A DNA stretch of 64,000 nucleotides from Rhizobium halophilum (GCF_021648825.1 NZ_JAKJHS010000003.1:1-64000), one strand, 5' to 3'; positions 39,586-49,735 are shown, counted from the stretch's first letter. Program-made: numbers and translations. The notes: generated from the letters alone by a model not told the origin.

Positions 39586-40244
39586 GGCGCCTTGGCGGCC
39601 GCAATCATCGCCTTGGCATCCGCGCTGTCCCAGACGGCCGGGCCGTTCATGGCGGAGACGAGGCATCCTTCTTTGTCCAGGATCAGGGTAACGGGCAACC
39701 CGAATGCCAGCCCCTCTTTCTTCATCACGTTGAAGACATCCATGGAGCTGTCGCGGTAATAGGCAAGCGCATCGACGCCGGTCTCTTGCAGGAATGCCTT
39801 CGGCTTTTCATCCGATCCGGTATCAATGTTGACGGCCACGACCTCGAAATCGGCGCCACCCATCTCCTTCTGAAGGTTGTTCAGCGCCGGCATTTCTTCG
39901 CGGCAGGGACCACACCACGTTGCCCAGAGGTTTAGCAGAACCGTCTTGCCCCTGAAATCCGCGGTCTGCAGATCCTGCCCGTCGGGGCCCTTGAAGCTGA
40001 GCGAGAGGGAGCGCGGAGGCTGAGCAGGAGCCATTGCCGCGACCTCTCCCCGTGCGAGTTCGTCGACCTTCTGCGCCAGTTCCACCGTTCCTTCACAAGC
40101 TCCTGCCTGCGAGGCCGCCAGCTCGGCATTGCCAGACGCGGCAATCCTCACGTATACGGCAACAGCCCCGGCGAGAAGGCCGGCTATCGCAGCGATCATT
40201 ACCAACTTGGCGGAGGGAAGACCCAGCGGTCTTTTGTTCGTCAT
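39582..40244 (-). CDS. tlpA: TlpA-like thiol:disulfide oxidoreductase
   Basis: A 220-residue membrane-anchored thioredoxin-fold protein. An N-terminal anchor (about 14-36) holds a periplasmic domain with active site WCGPC in [16 protein letters not shown] (about residue 110). TlpA proteins reduce proteins needed for cytochrome oxidase assembly. It diverges from argH with 23 bp between start codons, an arrangement familiar in rhizobia. Confidence 0.9.
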   Translation of the reverse strand: MTNKRPLGLPSAKLVMIAAIAGLLAGAVAVYVRIAASGNAELAASQAGACEGTVELAQKVDELARGEVAAMAPAQPPRSLSLSFKGPDGQDLQTADFRGKTVLLNLWATWCGPCREEMPALNNLQKEMGGADFEVVAVNIDTGSDEKPKAFLQETGVDALAYYRDSSMDVFNVMKKEGLAFGLPVTLILDKEGCLVSAMNGPAVWDSADAKAMIAAAKAP

Positions 40245-40267
40245 CGAGAACTCCAGGACTTTGCATC

Positions 40268-41671
40268 ATGGCTGACGGCACGAAGGACGCGGTATCCTCC
40301 AACCAGATGTGGGGCGGTCGCTTCGCCTCCGGCCCGGATGCGATCATGGAGGAGATAAATGCCTCGATCGGCTTCGACAAGAAGCTATTCGCCCAGGACA
40401 TCCGCGGCTCAGTGGCGCATGCGACCATGCTGGCGGACAAAGGCATCATTTCGACGGAAGATAAAGACAAGATCGTCGAGGGGCTGAACACGATCCTGTC
40501 AGAGATCGAACGCGGAAATTTTGAGTTCTCTCGCAAGCTGGAAGACATCCACATGAATGTGGAAGCCCGTCTTGCGACGCTGATCGGCCCGGCCGCGGGG
40601 CGGCTGCATACGGCACGCTCCCGCAACGACCAGGTGGCGCTGGACTTCCGCCTCTGGGTCAAGGAAGAACTGATCAAGACGGAACGGATGCTGACCGATC
40701 TTATCGGCGCCTTCCTTGATCGTGCAGAAGAACATGCCGAGACCGTCATGCCGGGCTTTACCCATCTGCAGACTGCGCAGCCGGTAACCTTCGGCCATCA
40801 CTGCATGGCCTATGTCGAAATGTTCGGCCGCGACCGACAGCGGGTGCGCCACGCGATCGAACACCTGGACGAGAGCCCGATCGGGGCGGCAGCGCTGGCC
40901 GGCACCAGCTTCCCGATCGACCGTCACATGACGGCAAAGGCACTGGGTTTTCGTGAACCGACCCGCAATTCAATCGATACCGTGTCCGACCGCGATTTCG
41001 CTCTGGAGTTTCTCTCCGTCGCCGCGATCTGCTCCATGCACCTGTCGCGGCTTGCGGAAGAGATCGTGATATGGTCGACGCCGCAGTTCGGTTTCATCCG
41101 CCTGTCGGACGCCTTTTCGACCGGCTCATCCATCATGCCGCAGAAGAAGAACCCGGATGCCGCCGAACTGGTGCGCGCCAAGACCGGCCGTATCAACGGT
41201 TCGCTGGTTGCGCTCCTGACGGTCATGAAGGGGCTTCCCCTCGCCTATTCCAAGGATATGCAGGAAGACAAGGAACAGGTCTTCGACGCCGCGGAGAACC
41301 TTGAACTCGCGATTGCCGCGATGACCGGCATGGTGCGCGACCTGGCCGTCCGCACCGACCGCATGAGCGCCGCCGCCGGCTCCGGCTATTCCACCGCGAC
41401 CGACCTTGCCGACTGGCTGGTACGCGAGGCGGGGCTGCCGTTCCGCGATGCTCATCATGTGACGGGCCGGGCGGTGGGGCTTGCTGAACAGAAGGGTTGC
41501 GAACTCGCCGAACTGCCGCTTGAAGAGCTGCAAGGTCTTCACTCGTCGATCACCGAAAAAGTGTTCGACGTTCTTTCCGTTGATGCGTCGGTTGCCAGCC
41601 GCACGAGCTTCGGCGGCACGGCACCCTCGGAAGTACGCAAGCAAATTGCCTGGTGGCGGAACCGCAACTGA
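40268..41671 (+). CDS. argH: Argininosuccinate lyase
   Basis: Splits argininosuccinate to arginine and fumarate, the last step of arginine synthesis. The 467-residue product has WGGRF near the N-terminus, [19 protein letters not shown] and the superfamily signature [12 protein letters not shown]. The open frame extends 78 codons upstream, but the ATG at 40268 begins the conserved N-terminus. It diverges from tlpA. Confidence 0.97.
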   Translation: MADGTKDAVSSNQMWGGRFASGPDAIMEEINASIGFDKKLFAQDIRGSVAHATMLADKGIISTEDKDKIVEGLNTILSEIERGNFEFSRKLEDIHMNVEARLATLIGPAAGRLHTARSRNDQVALDFRLWVKEELIKTERMLTDLIGAFLDRAEEHAETVMPGFTHLQTAQPVTFGHHCMAYVEMFGRDRQRVRHAIEHLDESPIGAAALAGTSFPIDRHMTAKALGFREPTRNSIDTVSDRDFALEFLSVAAICSMHLSRLAEEIVIWSTPQFGFIRLSDAFSTGSSIMPQKKNPDAAELVRAKTGRINGSLVALLTVMKGLPLAYSKDMQEDKEQVFDAAENLELAIAAMTGMVRDLAVRTDRMSAAAGSGYSTATDLADWLVREAGLPFRDAHHVTGRAVGLAEQKGCELAELPLEELQGLHSSITEKVFDVLSVDASVASRTSFGGTAPSEVRKQIAWWRNRN

Positions 41672-41752
41672 GGCCGCAAGCGATCAAGCACACTGCACAA
41701 GCGGCTGAAACTTAGCTATGAACGGTCGCACATAGTCAATGAAGGACATGAG

Positions 41753-41953
41753 ATGTCGATCGGCTTGCAGAAATTCGGCGCAACTTTCCTGATGCTTGCT
41801 GTCGCAGGGCTCGTCCTTGCCGGATGCGGCAGAAAGGGCGATCTCGACCGTCCAAGCACGCCGGTCGAGCAGCAGAATATCCGAAAGAGTGGTGACGCCC
41901 GCCAGCCGGATCCGGTCAGCGACCGCCCCTTCCTTCTCGACCCCTTGCTCTGA
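41753..41953 (+). CDS. Small lipoprotein, LptM-like
   Basis: A 66-residue lipoprotein. The signal peptide ends in the lipobox LAGC (about residue 24), followed by GRKGDLDRPSTP, typical of the LptM family that helps the LptDE lipopolysaccharide translocon mature. It lies between argH and lysA, as in many proteobacteria. Its stop is 13 bp before lysA. Confidence 0.8.
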   Translation: MSIGLQKFGATFLMLAVAGLVLAGCGRKGDLDRPSTPVEQQNIRKSGDARQPDPVSDRPFLLDPLL

Positions 41954-41966
41954 CGGAACTCCTCAG

Positions 41967-43235
41967 GTGAACCACTTCCAGTATATCGACGGCGTGCTGC
42001 ACGCCGAGAACGTGCCTGTTCCCGAAATTGCCAAGGCGGTCGGGACACCCTTCTACTGCTATTCGACCGCAACGCTGGAGCGTCACTATACGGTCTTTGC
42101 CAAGGCTTTTGCCGACGTGGACGCGATGGTCTGCTATGCAATGAAGGCCAATTCCAACCAGGCGGTTCTGAAGACGCTCGGGCGGCTCGGCGCGGGTGTC
42201 GACGTCGTTTCCGGCGGTGAACTTCGGCGAGCACTGGCGGCCGGCATTCCGGCAAGCCGCATCATGTTCTCCGGCGTCGGCAAGACGGCCGCTGAGATGG
42301 ACCTTGCCCTCGAAGTCGGAATCTACTGCTTCAACGTGGAATCTGAACCGGAGCTGGAGGTTCTCAACCAGCGCGCCCAGCGTAGGGGCAAACGTGCCCA
42401 TGTCTCTTTCCGCATCAATCCGGATGTTGATGCCCGCACCCACGCCAAGATCTCGACCGGCAAGAAGGAAAACAAGTTCGGCATTTCCTACGAGCGCGCC
42501 CGCGCCGTCTACGATCATGCGGCAAAGCTGCCGGGCATCGAGGTGACCGGCATCGATATGCATATCGGTAGCCAGATCACCGAGCTGCAGCCCTTCGAGG
42601 ATGCGTTTCGCCTGCTGCGGGAACTGGTCGACACACTTCGTGCCGACGGCCATCGGATCGACCACGTCGATATCGGCGGCGGTCTTGGCATTCCCTACAA
42701 GGACGACAACAACCCGCCACCGCTACCGGATGCCTATGCAGAGACCGTCAAGCGTCAGCTGCGCTCGCTTGACTGCAAGATCGTCACCGAACCCGGCCGC
42801 CTCATTGTTGGCAACGCCGGGATCCTTGTCACCGAAGTGATCTACGTGAAGGACGGCGGCGAGAAGACATTCGTGATCGTCGACGGCGCGATGAACGACC
42901 TCATACGTCCCACGCTCTACGATGCCTACCACGAGATCCGTCCGGTTGTCGCGGCAGCGCCGGAGACGCAGCGCATCCGCGGCGACATCGTGGGGCCTGT
43001 CTGCGAGACGGGCGACTATCTGGCGCTCGACCGGGAGATGGCGGCGCCGAAGCCAGGCGATTTGATTGCGGTCGGTTCAGCGGGCGCCTACGGAGCCGTG
43101 CAGGCGGGAACCTACAATTCACGGCTTCTGGTGCCCGAGGTGCTGGTCAAGGGTGACCGGTTCCACGTAATCCGCCCCCGGAGTACCTACGAGGACTTGA
43201 TCGGGCTCGATTCGGTTCCGGACTGGCTTTCCTGA
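41967..43235 (+). CDS. lysA: Diaminopimelate decarboxylase
   Basis: A PLP enzyme converting meso-diaminopimelate to lysine. The 422-residue product has the PLP lysine in AMKANSN, GAGVDVVSGGEL, HIGSQI, and VCETGDYLA near the C-terminus with the conserved cysteine. The start is a GTG at 41967 with GGAA upstream. A perfect hairpin follows the gene. Confidence 0.95.
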   Translation: MNHFQYIDGVLHAENVPVPEIAKAVGTPFYCYSTATLERHYTVFAKAFADVDAMVCYAMKANSNQAVLKTLGRLGAGVDVVSGGELRRALAAGIPASRIMFSGVGKTAAEMDLALEVGIYCFNVESEPELEVLNQRAQRRGKRAHVSFRINPDVDARTHAKISTGKKENKFGISYERARAVYDHAAKLPGIEVTGIDMHIGSQITELQPFEDAFRLLRELVDTLRADGHRIDHVDIGGGLGIPYKDDNNPPPLPDAYAETVKRQLRSLDCKIVTEPGRLIVGNAGILVTEVIYVKDGGEKTFVIVDGAMNDLIRPTLYDAYHEIRPVVAAAPETQRIRGDIVGPVCETGDYLALDREMAAPKPGDLIAVGSAGAYGAVQAGTYNSRLLVPEVLVKGDRFHVIRPRSTYEDLIGLDSVPDWLS

Positions 43236-43266
43236 CGCCTGATCTTCACGTTCACTTTTCCTCGAC

Positions 43267-43288
43267 CCACCGCGGAAAACCGCGGTGG
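43267..43288. terminator. GC-rich perfect hairpin after lysA
   Basis: Nine-base arms CCACCGCGG and CCGCGGTGG enclose an AAAA loop 31 bp beyond the lysA stop. No T-tract follows, so it may be a weak terminator or mRNA-stabilising hairpin. Confidence 0.55.
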
Positions 43289-43394
43289 CGACGGCCTGTG
43301 CCCTCGCCTTCGCCATAAAGACTGTTATCTTGCATCTACGGCCTGCCGGATGCGGTGCGGTCCGTATCTGCCCCGCCAACAGGAGACGGTCGGC

Positions 43395-46046
43395 ATGAGC
43401 AATATCCGCAAAGGCGCCTTCGATGCCCTTCCCTCACTGGCACGACAGGTCGCCTGGAAGCGGTCGCTGGCCCGGCTGGTCTTGTTTCTGGAGCGCCTGG
43501 CGCCGCGCCTTCTGCCTTCCTTGACGGTCGTAGCGCTGTTTCTGTCGGCAGCCTGGCTTGGGTTCTTCCGGACGGACCTTGATCTTCTGCGCTGGGCACT
43601 GACAGCTGCCTTTGTTCTTACCTTCCTTGCGTCGCTGCTGCCGCTCGCGCGCACGCGCTGGCCAAGTGCCGGCGAGGCAGACCGGTTGCTCGAGGAACGG
43701 AACCAGCTCCAACACCAGCCGGTCGCGGTCCAGGAGGACGAGCCTGCATTCGATACGCCATTCGGACGCGCTCTCTGGAAGGAGCATCAGGCGCGGATGG
43801 CGGAGAGGATCGCGGCGCTGGACGCTGGCCTACCGCGTCCCGATATCGCCAGGCACGACCGGCTTGCGCTGCGTGCAATTCCTGCTCTGCTGGTGGTGGC
43901 GGCCTTCGGCTTTTCCTTCTCCAACGGCGCCGGCCGGATTTCCGACGTGCTCCGCAGCGCGGCCACGGCCTCAAGCACAAATCCCGACCTGCGGATCGAT
44001 GCCTGGCTGACGCCACCATCCTATACGGGCCGTGCCCCGGTATTCCTGACCGGGGGCGAGGCTGAGACCGCCTCGGAGGTGCGCGTCCCGCAGAATTCCG
44101 AGCTTACGGTACGTGTGACAGGTGGCGAAGGTGAAGAGGCCGTTATCTTCTCCGCCACTGAGGATGACAGCTCGCAGCCTCTCATCAGCGAAGAAGCGCT
44201 TGCGGCAAGTGCCTCTACAGAGGCTTCACAACCGGCACCGACGCAGAATGCTCCCAATCCCGGACAACCGGCACCGCCACGCACCTACCTGTTGAAGGTC
44301 GCCGAAAGCGGCGAACTGACGGTGAACGGCAGGAGCTGGACCTTCGACGTCATTCCCGACACAGCACCGGAAATGGCCTTCAAGGGCCAGCCAAAGCGTG
44401 CGGTCAACGGCGCACTGGAGATCGGCTTTGCCGGCAAGGACGACTATGGCCTTCAGGAGGCACACGCCCTTATTGAGCCCGTCGAGACACCCGCTCCCGG
44501 GGCCACACCTCTCTACCCGCCGCCGGAATTCCGGCTGGACCTGCCGCGGCGCAACCCGCGCAACCCTGAGGGGGTCACGAGCCGCAACCTGACCGAACAC
44601 CCACTGGCCGGCAAACGGGTACGCATTACGCTTGTGGCAACCGACGGCGCAGGCCAGACAGGCAAAAGCCCCGCCCACGAGATGGTGTTGCCGGGCCGGC
44701 CATTCAGTGAACCGCTTGCGGCGGCCGTGGCTGAGCAACGACAGGTCTTCTCTCTCGATACGCGGCAGATGCCCCGGGCCATCGAACTCAACGAAGTGCT
44801 GGCGCTGCGGCCGGACGAGACGATCCCGAACCTGTCTCACTTCCTGCTTATCCGTTCAGCGCTGGGCCGGATGGAGCTTGCGCGAGGTGAGGAGCAACTG
44901 AAGCAAACGGCGGATTATCTCTGGGAGATCGCACTGGGCATCGAGGACGGCGATCTTTCTGCGGCCGAAAAGCGACTGCGTGACGCACAAAATGCCCTGA
45001 ACGAGGCGCTGGAAAATGGTGCAAGCGACGAGGAAATTGCCGAACTGATGAAGGAACTGCGCGAGGCGATGCAGGAGTTCATGTCGGAGCTTGCCCAGCG
45101 GCTGCAGAACAGCCCGCGCATGCAGCAGAACATGCAGGCAGAAAACGTGATCCGTCAGCGCGACCTGCAGAACATGATGGACCAGATCGAAAACCTGGCG
45201 CGGTCCGGCAACCGCGACGCCGCGCAGCAGATGCTGTCGGAACTGCAGCGGATGATGAACAATCTGCAGGCCGGCCGGATGCCGCAGGGGCAGCAGGGCC
45301 AGCAGCAGAACAGCCAGATGCGCGAGCAGATCGATAAGCTTGGCGAGATCATGCAGGAACAGCAGCGGCTGATGGACGAGACGTTCCAGCTGGACCAGGC
45401 CCTGCGCGATCGCATGCAGCGCGGCGATCCAGGCCAGCAGGGCGAGCAGCCTTACGAGCAGGGACAACAAGGTCAACAGGGCCAACCGCAACAGGGGCAG
45501 CAAGGGCAGCAAGGCTCGCCGACGGACCAGATGACGGCGGAGCAGCTTCGCGAGGCGCTGAAAAACCTGCGCGCGCAACAGGAAGGCCTGGGGAAGCAGT
45601 TGCAGGAACTTCAGCAAGGCCTGAAGGATCTCGGCATGCAGCCAGGCGAAGGCTTTGGCGAAGCCGAGCGTGAGATGGGCAACGCGGGCGAGGCCCTAGG
45701 TGAAGGCCAGGGCGAGCAGGCTGTCGAAGGCCAGGGAAATGCCCTGAATGCTCTCCGCCAGGGCGCCCAGAACATGATGCAGCAGATGATGCAGGCTATG
45801 CAGCAGGGCCAAGGACAGGGCGAAGGCCAAGGCGAAGTCTCGCAAGGCAACCAGAACGGTCGTGACCCGCTCGGCCGCCCGCGCGCGACCGCCGGCCCCG
45901 ATTTCGGCGATCAGGTAAAGGTGCCGGACGAGATTGACGTGCAACGGGCCCGCGAGATCCTGGAAGCAATCCGTGAGCGTCTCGGCAATGCCCTATCGGG
46001 GGAAGCTGAGCGCCGCTACCTGGAGCGGCTGCTCGAGATCCGTTAG
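43395..46046 (+). CDS. TIGR02302/DUF4175 membrane protein with Gln-rich region
   Basis: An 883-residue protein of unknown function, conserved in rhizobia. Three hydrophobic segments lie within the first 180 or so residues, then a large region with FEVRVP-like beta structure, then an amphipathic coiled-coil rich in Gln, Glu and Met (about 470-720), and a low-complexity GQQGQQ tract (about 660-720). An AGGAGACGG site precedes the ATG at 43395. Adjacent cpdR is on the opposite strand. No function is proposed. Confidence 0.85.
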   Translation: MSNIRKGAFDALPSLARQVAWKRSLARLVLFLERLAPRLLPSLTVVALFLSAAWLGFFRTDLDLLRWALTAAFVLTFLASLLPLARTRWPSAGEADRLLEERNQLQHQPVAVQEDEPAFDTPFGRALWKEHQARMAERIAALDAGLPRPDIARHDRLALRAIPALLVVAAFGFSFSNGAGRISDVLRSAATASSTNPDLRIDAWLTPPSYTGRAPVFLTGGEAETASEVRVPQNSELTVRVTGGEGEEAVIFSATEDDSSQPLISEEALAASASTEASQPAPTQNAPNPGQPAPPRTYLLKVAESGELTVNGRSWTFDVIPDTAPEMAFKGQPKRAVNGALEIGFAGKDDYGLQEAHALIEPVETPAPGATPLYPPPEFRLDLPRRNPRNPEGVTSRNLTEHPLAGKRVRITLVATDGAGQTGKSPAHEMVLPGRPFSEPLAAAVAEQRQVFSLDTRQMPRAIELNEVLALRPDETIPNLSHFLLIRSALGRMELARGEEQLKQTADYLWEIALGIEDGDLSAAEKRLRDAQNALNEALENGASDEEIAELMKELREAMQEFMSELAQRLQNSPRMQQNMQAENVIRQRDLQNMMDQIENLARSGNRDAAQQMLSELQRMMNNLQAGRMPQGQQGQQQNSQMREQIDKLGEIMQEQQRLMDETFQLDQALRDRMQRGDPGQQGEQPYEQGQQGQQGQPQQGQQGQQGSPTDQMTAEQLREALKNLRAQQEGLGKQLQELQQGLKDLGMQPGEGFGEAEREMGNAGEALGEGQGEQAVEGQGNALNALRQGAQNMMQQMMQAMQQGQGQGEGQGEVSQGNQNGRDPLGRPRATAGPDFGDQVKVPDEIDVQRAREILEAIRERLGNALSGEAERRYLERLLEIR

Positions 46047-46050
46047 CGAC

Positions 46051-46428
46051 TTAAGCCGCACAGCAGGTTTCGCCGGCAAGCGCTCTCGCCACCGCCTTGC
46101 GGATCTCCGGCAAGGCAAACGGTTTCTGCACGACATCGACGATCTTTGTGGCAAGGTCGTCCGCCCGCTCACGCTGCTCGGCATAGCCGGTCATCAGGAG
46201 GATCTTCATCTCTGGATGCCGCGCGGCAGCCTGATGGGCCAGCTCGATGCCGTCCATGACCGGCATGCGGATGTCGGACAGGAGGAGATCGAAGCTCTCT
46301 TCGGCGAGCCTTTCAAGACCTTCGGCGCCGTCGCCCGCTTCACAGGTCTCGTGGCCGTCGAGACGAAGGGCGCGGGCAACAAAGGTGCGCAGGGCGCTTT
46401 CGTCTTCGGTTATCAGGATCTTTGCCAT
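46051..46428 (-). CDS. cpdR: Response regulator CpdR
   Basis: A 125-residue single-domain receiver. The phosphoacceptor aspartate is in LLLSDIRMPVMDG (about residue 52), with EDE near the N-terminus and KPF for the conserved lysine. The domain alone, MTGYAEQRERADD and Ala-Ala C-terminus match CpdR, which couples the DivL-CckA phosphorelay to ClpXP proteolysis in the cell cycle. The other relay genes are not in the window. Confidence 0.88.
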   Translation of the reverse strand: MAKILITEDESALRTFVARALRLDGHETCEAGDGAEGLERLAEESFDLLLSDIRMPVMDGIELAHQAAARHPEMKILLMTGYAEQRERADDLATKIVDVVQKPFALPEIRKAVARALAGETCCAA

Positions 46429-46551
46429 GACGATCGCTTTCTTCCCTTTGTGTTTAACATTGGGAGCAAATCATCAGACTTTGCTTGCCGAGGAGTAAAC
46501 GAGGGACCGGAAGCGGCGCAACGTGGTTAAGAAACTACCGCCGGCCGAGCC

Positions 46552-47106
46552 TCAGCTCTCGCCCAAGGCATCCCCGGTGACGACACCGACGAAGGGAAGT
46601 TCACGAAAGGCATAGGCAACGTCCATACCGTAGCCGACGACGAAATAGTCGGGGCACTCGAAGCCGACGTAATCCGCCTCCAGCTTCTCCTGCCGCTTGA
46701 CGCTCTTGTCGAGCAGCACGGCGATGGTGACGTTGCGGGCGCCGCGCTCGTAAAGCAGTTCCTTGGCAAACTTCAGCGTGCGGCCGGACTCCAGGATGTC
46801 GTCGATCAGTAGAACGTCGCGATCCTTCACGTCGCTGTCGATATCTTTCACGATCCGCACGCCCTGCGATACAGTGCCGGCCCCGTAGCTGGACAGCGTG
46901 ATGAATTCCACCTCGGGTGCCAGTCCGACATCGTGAAGAGCGCGCAGGAGATCGGCGGCGAAAATGAAGGAGCCCTTGAGGATGGCGATCACCAGAAGGT
47001 CCTTCGTCGGCCCGCTGGCGATGTCGGCGGCGATGGCGCGATTGCGCTCCGCGATGACCTCGGCGGTGTAGAGGGGCTCGATGATCTTGCCGCGAACGAC
47101 GGGCAT
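46552..47106 (-). CDS. hpt: Hypoxanthine phosphoribosyltransferase
   Basis: Salvages hypoxanthine or guanine to nucleotides using PRPP. The 184-residue product has the PRPP loop VLLIDDILESGRTL (about residue 100) and the SYGAG substrate region with LKGS; DYVGFECPDYFVVGYGMD is typical of this family. The ATG at 47106 has a CAGGAGAG site. Confidence 0.95.
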   Translation of the reverse strand: MPVVRGKIIEPLYTAEVIAERNRAIAADIASGPTKDLLVIAILKGSFIFAADLLRALHDVGLAPEVEFITLSSYGAGTVSQGVRIVKDIDSDVKDRDVLLIDDILESGRTLKFAKELLYERGARNVTIAVLLDKSVKRQEKLEADYVGFECPDYFVVGYGMDVAYAFRELPFVGVVTGDALGES

Positions 47107-47146
47107 GGGGCTCTCCTGGCAGTTCCGGAGGCCGCCGATAGCACAA

Positions 47147-47770
47147 TCAGGAGCGGGAAGCATCCTCGACAGCGAAGGAAAGCTTCAATTCAGGCATATT
47201 TCCCCCAGGATGCGGAACCCTCGCAGAAAAGCCATGGCTTTGATTACCTCGGATGTGCACCACCGGTGGCTCGATCATCGCACTCGACAGCAGCATTCCT
47301 TCGCGAACAAGTTCCGCTCTGATGGAAGGAAGCGGCACCCCTCCTTGGCCGCGGTTCTCCACGATCCCGTTGATCAGGAGCACCTGCATCCCGTTCGCAT
47401 CCTGCGGCGTCACCGTGACATGAGTGATATCAAGCGGTGAGGCGCTCTGGACGGGGCCATCTTGACCGAGGAACATCGAAAAGCCCCCAGCCAAACCGAA
47501 CACAAGCAGGAACAGCAATGCGACAACGGCCGAAAACATGTCTGCCGATAACCCCGAAAGGGCGCGCTCTGTCCGCTGCAGAAGAAGCGCCACAGAGGAT
47601 GGCCTCGACTTCGCCGCAGTCCCCGACCAACTGCCGCCCCGTCCGGCGCGAGCGCCGAAAGACTGAACAGGCGATCCTCCCCGAGGTATGGTCACGAACT
47701 CTGCGTCGGTCACGCACCCGCTGGCTTGGCGGACACGCCGCACATGCTTGGCGGCAGGTTCGGGTGGCAT
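47147..47770 (-). CDS. Uncharacterised single-pass membrane protein
   Basis: A 207-residue protein with a basic, disordered N-terminal half (about 1-70), one hydrophobic segment at about 77-100 (MFSAVVALLFLLVFGLAGGFSMF) and a beta-rich outer domain (VENRGQGGVPLPSIRAELV). The layout resembles rhizobial DUF3426-like proteins, but I see no N-terminal CxxC zinc ribbon. It is 40 bp upstream of hpt on the same strand and divergent from ftsEX. Function unknown. Confidence 0.65.
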   Translation of the reverse strand: MPPEPAAKHVRRVRQASGCVTDAEFVTIPRGGSPVQSFGARAGRGGSWSGTAAKSRPSSVALLLQRTERALSGLSADMFSAVVALLFLLVFGLAGGFSMFLGQDGPVQSASPLDITHVTVTPQDANGMQVLLINGIVENRGQGGVPLPSIRAELVREGMLLSSAMIEPPVVHIRGNQSHGFSARVPHPGGNMPELKLSFAVEDASRS

Positions 47771-48009
47771 GATGTCGACGGCGGCCTTCGGTCTCCCCTT
47801 TTGTCGGCAGGAGCTGCGCTTTACGCCGAATGATTGCCCCTTCAGTGCTTCAAAGGAATCTCGGCATTGAATCGAATCCTACCCAGTCGTAAATTCCAAT
47901 GGTTAATGCTTCGAGAACGTGCCTCGAAAACGACCTATTCCAGTGGCGATTGAACTAAGCCGTTCGGCCGGGAATGCCGATGGCATGAACATCAGGACTC
48001 GGATTTCCA

Positions 48010-48669
48010 TTGATTCACTTCGAGAATGTTGGCCTCCGCTACGGGATGGGTCCGGAGATCCTCCGGGACATGACCTTCGATATCCCGAAGCGGTCTTTCC
48101 AGTTCCTGACGGGACCTTCTGGAGCGGGCAAGACGACGCTACTGCGGCTATTGTTCATGTCGCTCAAGCCGACGCGCGGCCTGATACGCATGTTCGGTCG
48201 CGATCTTTCGCAGATCCCGCGCGGGGAATTGCCCATGCTTCGCCGCCGCGTTGGCATCGTCTTCCAGGATTTCCGGCTGCTCGACCACCTCACGACCTAC
48301 GAGAACGTTGCGCTGCCGCTGAGGGTGCGCGGGAAGGACGAGGGCAGCTATCGAAACGATGTCATCGAGTTGCTGAAATGGGTAGGACTTGGAGAGCGCA
48401 TCAACGTCCTGCCGGCCGTGCTGTCGGGTGGTGAGAAGCAGCGCGCGGCGATTGCCCGCGCCTTGATGGATAGGCCAGAGATCCTGCTCGCAGACGAACC
48501 TACAGGCAATGTGGACCCGCCGATGGCGCAGCGGCTTCTCAACCTGTTTCTGGAATTGAACCGGCTGGGTACTGCGGTGGTGATCGCCACCCATGACCTT
48601 GGGCTGATGGATCAGGTCAACGCGCGGCGAATGATTCTCACCGATGGGCGGCTTGATATCTATGAATGA
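48010..48669 (+). CDS. ftsE: Cell division ATP-binding protein FtsE
   Basis: The ATPase of the FtsEX complex that gates peptidoglycan hydrolases at the septum. The 219-residue product has Walker A GPSGAGKTTLLRLL, Q-loop FQDFRLL, signature LSGGEKQR and Walker B ILLADEPTGNVD. The start is TTG at 48010 with only a weak site upstream. It overlaps ftsX by eight bases. Confidence 0.95.
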   Translation: MIHFENVGLRYGMGPEILRDMTFDIPKRSFQFLTGPSGAGKTTLLRLLFMSLKPTRGLIRMFGRDLSQIPRGELPMLRRRVGIVFQDFRLLDHLTTYENVALPLRVRGKDEGSYRNDVIELLKWVGLGERINVLPAVLSGGEKQRAAIARALMDRPEILLADEPTGNVDPPMAQRLLNLFLELNRLGTAVVIATHDLGLMDQVNARRMILTDGRLDIYE

Positions 48670-49669
48670 GATAACCCGCCTTAAGAAATCCGATGCAACG
48701 CCCCCCAGGCGCACCCCCATGCACGTGCGCCCGACCGGTCCGATCCTGCCGCCATCAAACATCCAAGGCAATGCACTGATGGTGGTGATCGCCATCATGG
48801 CCTTTCTCGCCTGCCTCACCCTTGGCGCCGTAAGCATGGTCCGGGCAACGGCGACTGGCTGGCAGAGCCAGATTTCCCGCGAGATCACAATTCAGATCAA
48901 GCCATCTGACGATCTGGACATGGAGGAAAGTCTGCTCAGAGCGAAGAACCTCGCCCTAAGCTTCGTCGGGACGAAGGAGGGCATGATCCTCGACGACAGC
49001 GCCACGGCACGTCTGCTTGAGCCATGGCTGGGCCGCGGGCTTGATCTGGACGAATTGCCCGTGCCTCGCCTCGTCGTTGTCACAATCGATGAACAAAACC
49101 CGCCTGACTTCGAAGCGATGCGTGACCTGCTGTCCAAGGAGATCCCTCAGGCCCTCCTCGACGATCACCGCACGTGGGTGGACCGGCTGGTATCTATGGC
49201 AAGCACGACGGTCTGGATCGGCGGAGGCGTTCTTGTGCTTGTCTTTACCGCTATGGTGCTGACAGTGATCTTTGCGACGCGGGGCGTGATCTCAGGCAAC
49301 CGTCACATCGTGGAGGTGCTACACTTCGTTGGCGCTGAAGGTGGCTTCGTCGCCAAAGAATTTCAGAAGCACTTTCTGAAGATAAGCCTGAAAGGGTCAG
49401 CGGCGGGCGGCACGATTGCCGCAGTCCTCTTTCTCATTCTGGGAGCCTGGCAGGCAAACGCCCGCGCGACGCCGGAAAGCGATCAGGCCACAGCACTTTT
49501 CGGCACCTTCTCTCTCGGCGTCGCCGGCTACCTTGGCATATTGGCCACGATGGTCGTCATCGCACTCCTGACGACATTGACGGCGCGCCTTACCGTGATG
49601 CGGACGATCGACGAGATCGACCTCATCCGTTCAGACCCAGGAAGATCCGATGGCCTTCCGGCATCTTGA
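48662..49669 (+). CDS. ftsX: Cell division protein FtsX
   Basis: A 335-residue four-helix membrane partner of FtsE, in the MacB/FtsX permease family. A hydrophobic segment at about 40-60 precedes a periplasmic loop (about 75-175), then three further segments near the C-terminus, including GGVLVLVFTAMVLTVIFATRG. The ATG at 48662 lies eight bases inside ftsE. Confidence 0.92.
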   Translation: MNEITRLKKSDATPPRRTPMHVRPTGPILPPSNIQGNALMVVIAIMAFLACLTLGAVSMVRATATGWQSQISREITIQIKPSDDLDMEESLLRAKNLALSFVGTKEGMILDDSATARLLEPWLGRGLDLDELPVPRLVVVTIDEQNPPDFEAMRDLLSKEIPQALLDDHRTWVDRLVSMASTTVWIGGGVLVLVFTAMVLTVIFATRGVISGNRHIVEVLHFVGAEGGFVAKEFQKHFLKISLKGSAAGGTIAAVLFLILGAWQANARATPESDQATALFGTFSLGVAGYLGILATMVVIALLTTLTARLTVMRTIDEIDLIRSDPGRSDGLPAS

Positions 49670-49735
49670 ACGCAAACAGCCTCCTACAAGACGAAGGTCT
49701 GTTATCTGCCATGAACTCCGTCTATGCACTGATTC

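Noticed and set aside
44500..45620. Minus-strand leucine-rich open frames opposite the TIGR02302 gene
   Set aside because: They mirror the Gln-rich codons of the real gene and give leucine runs only by complement.
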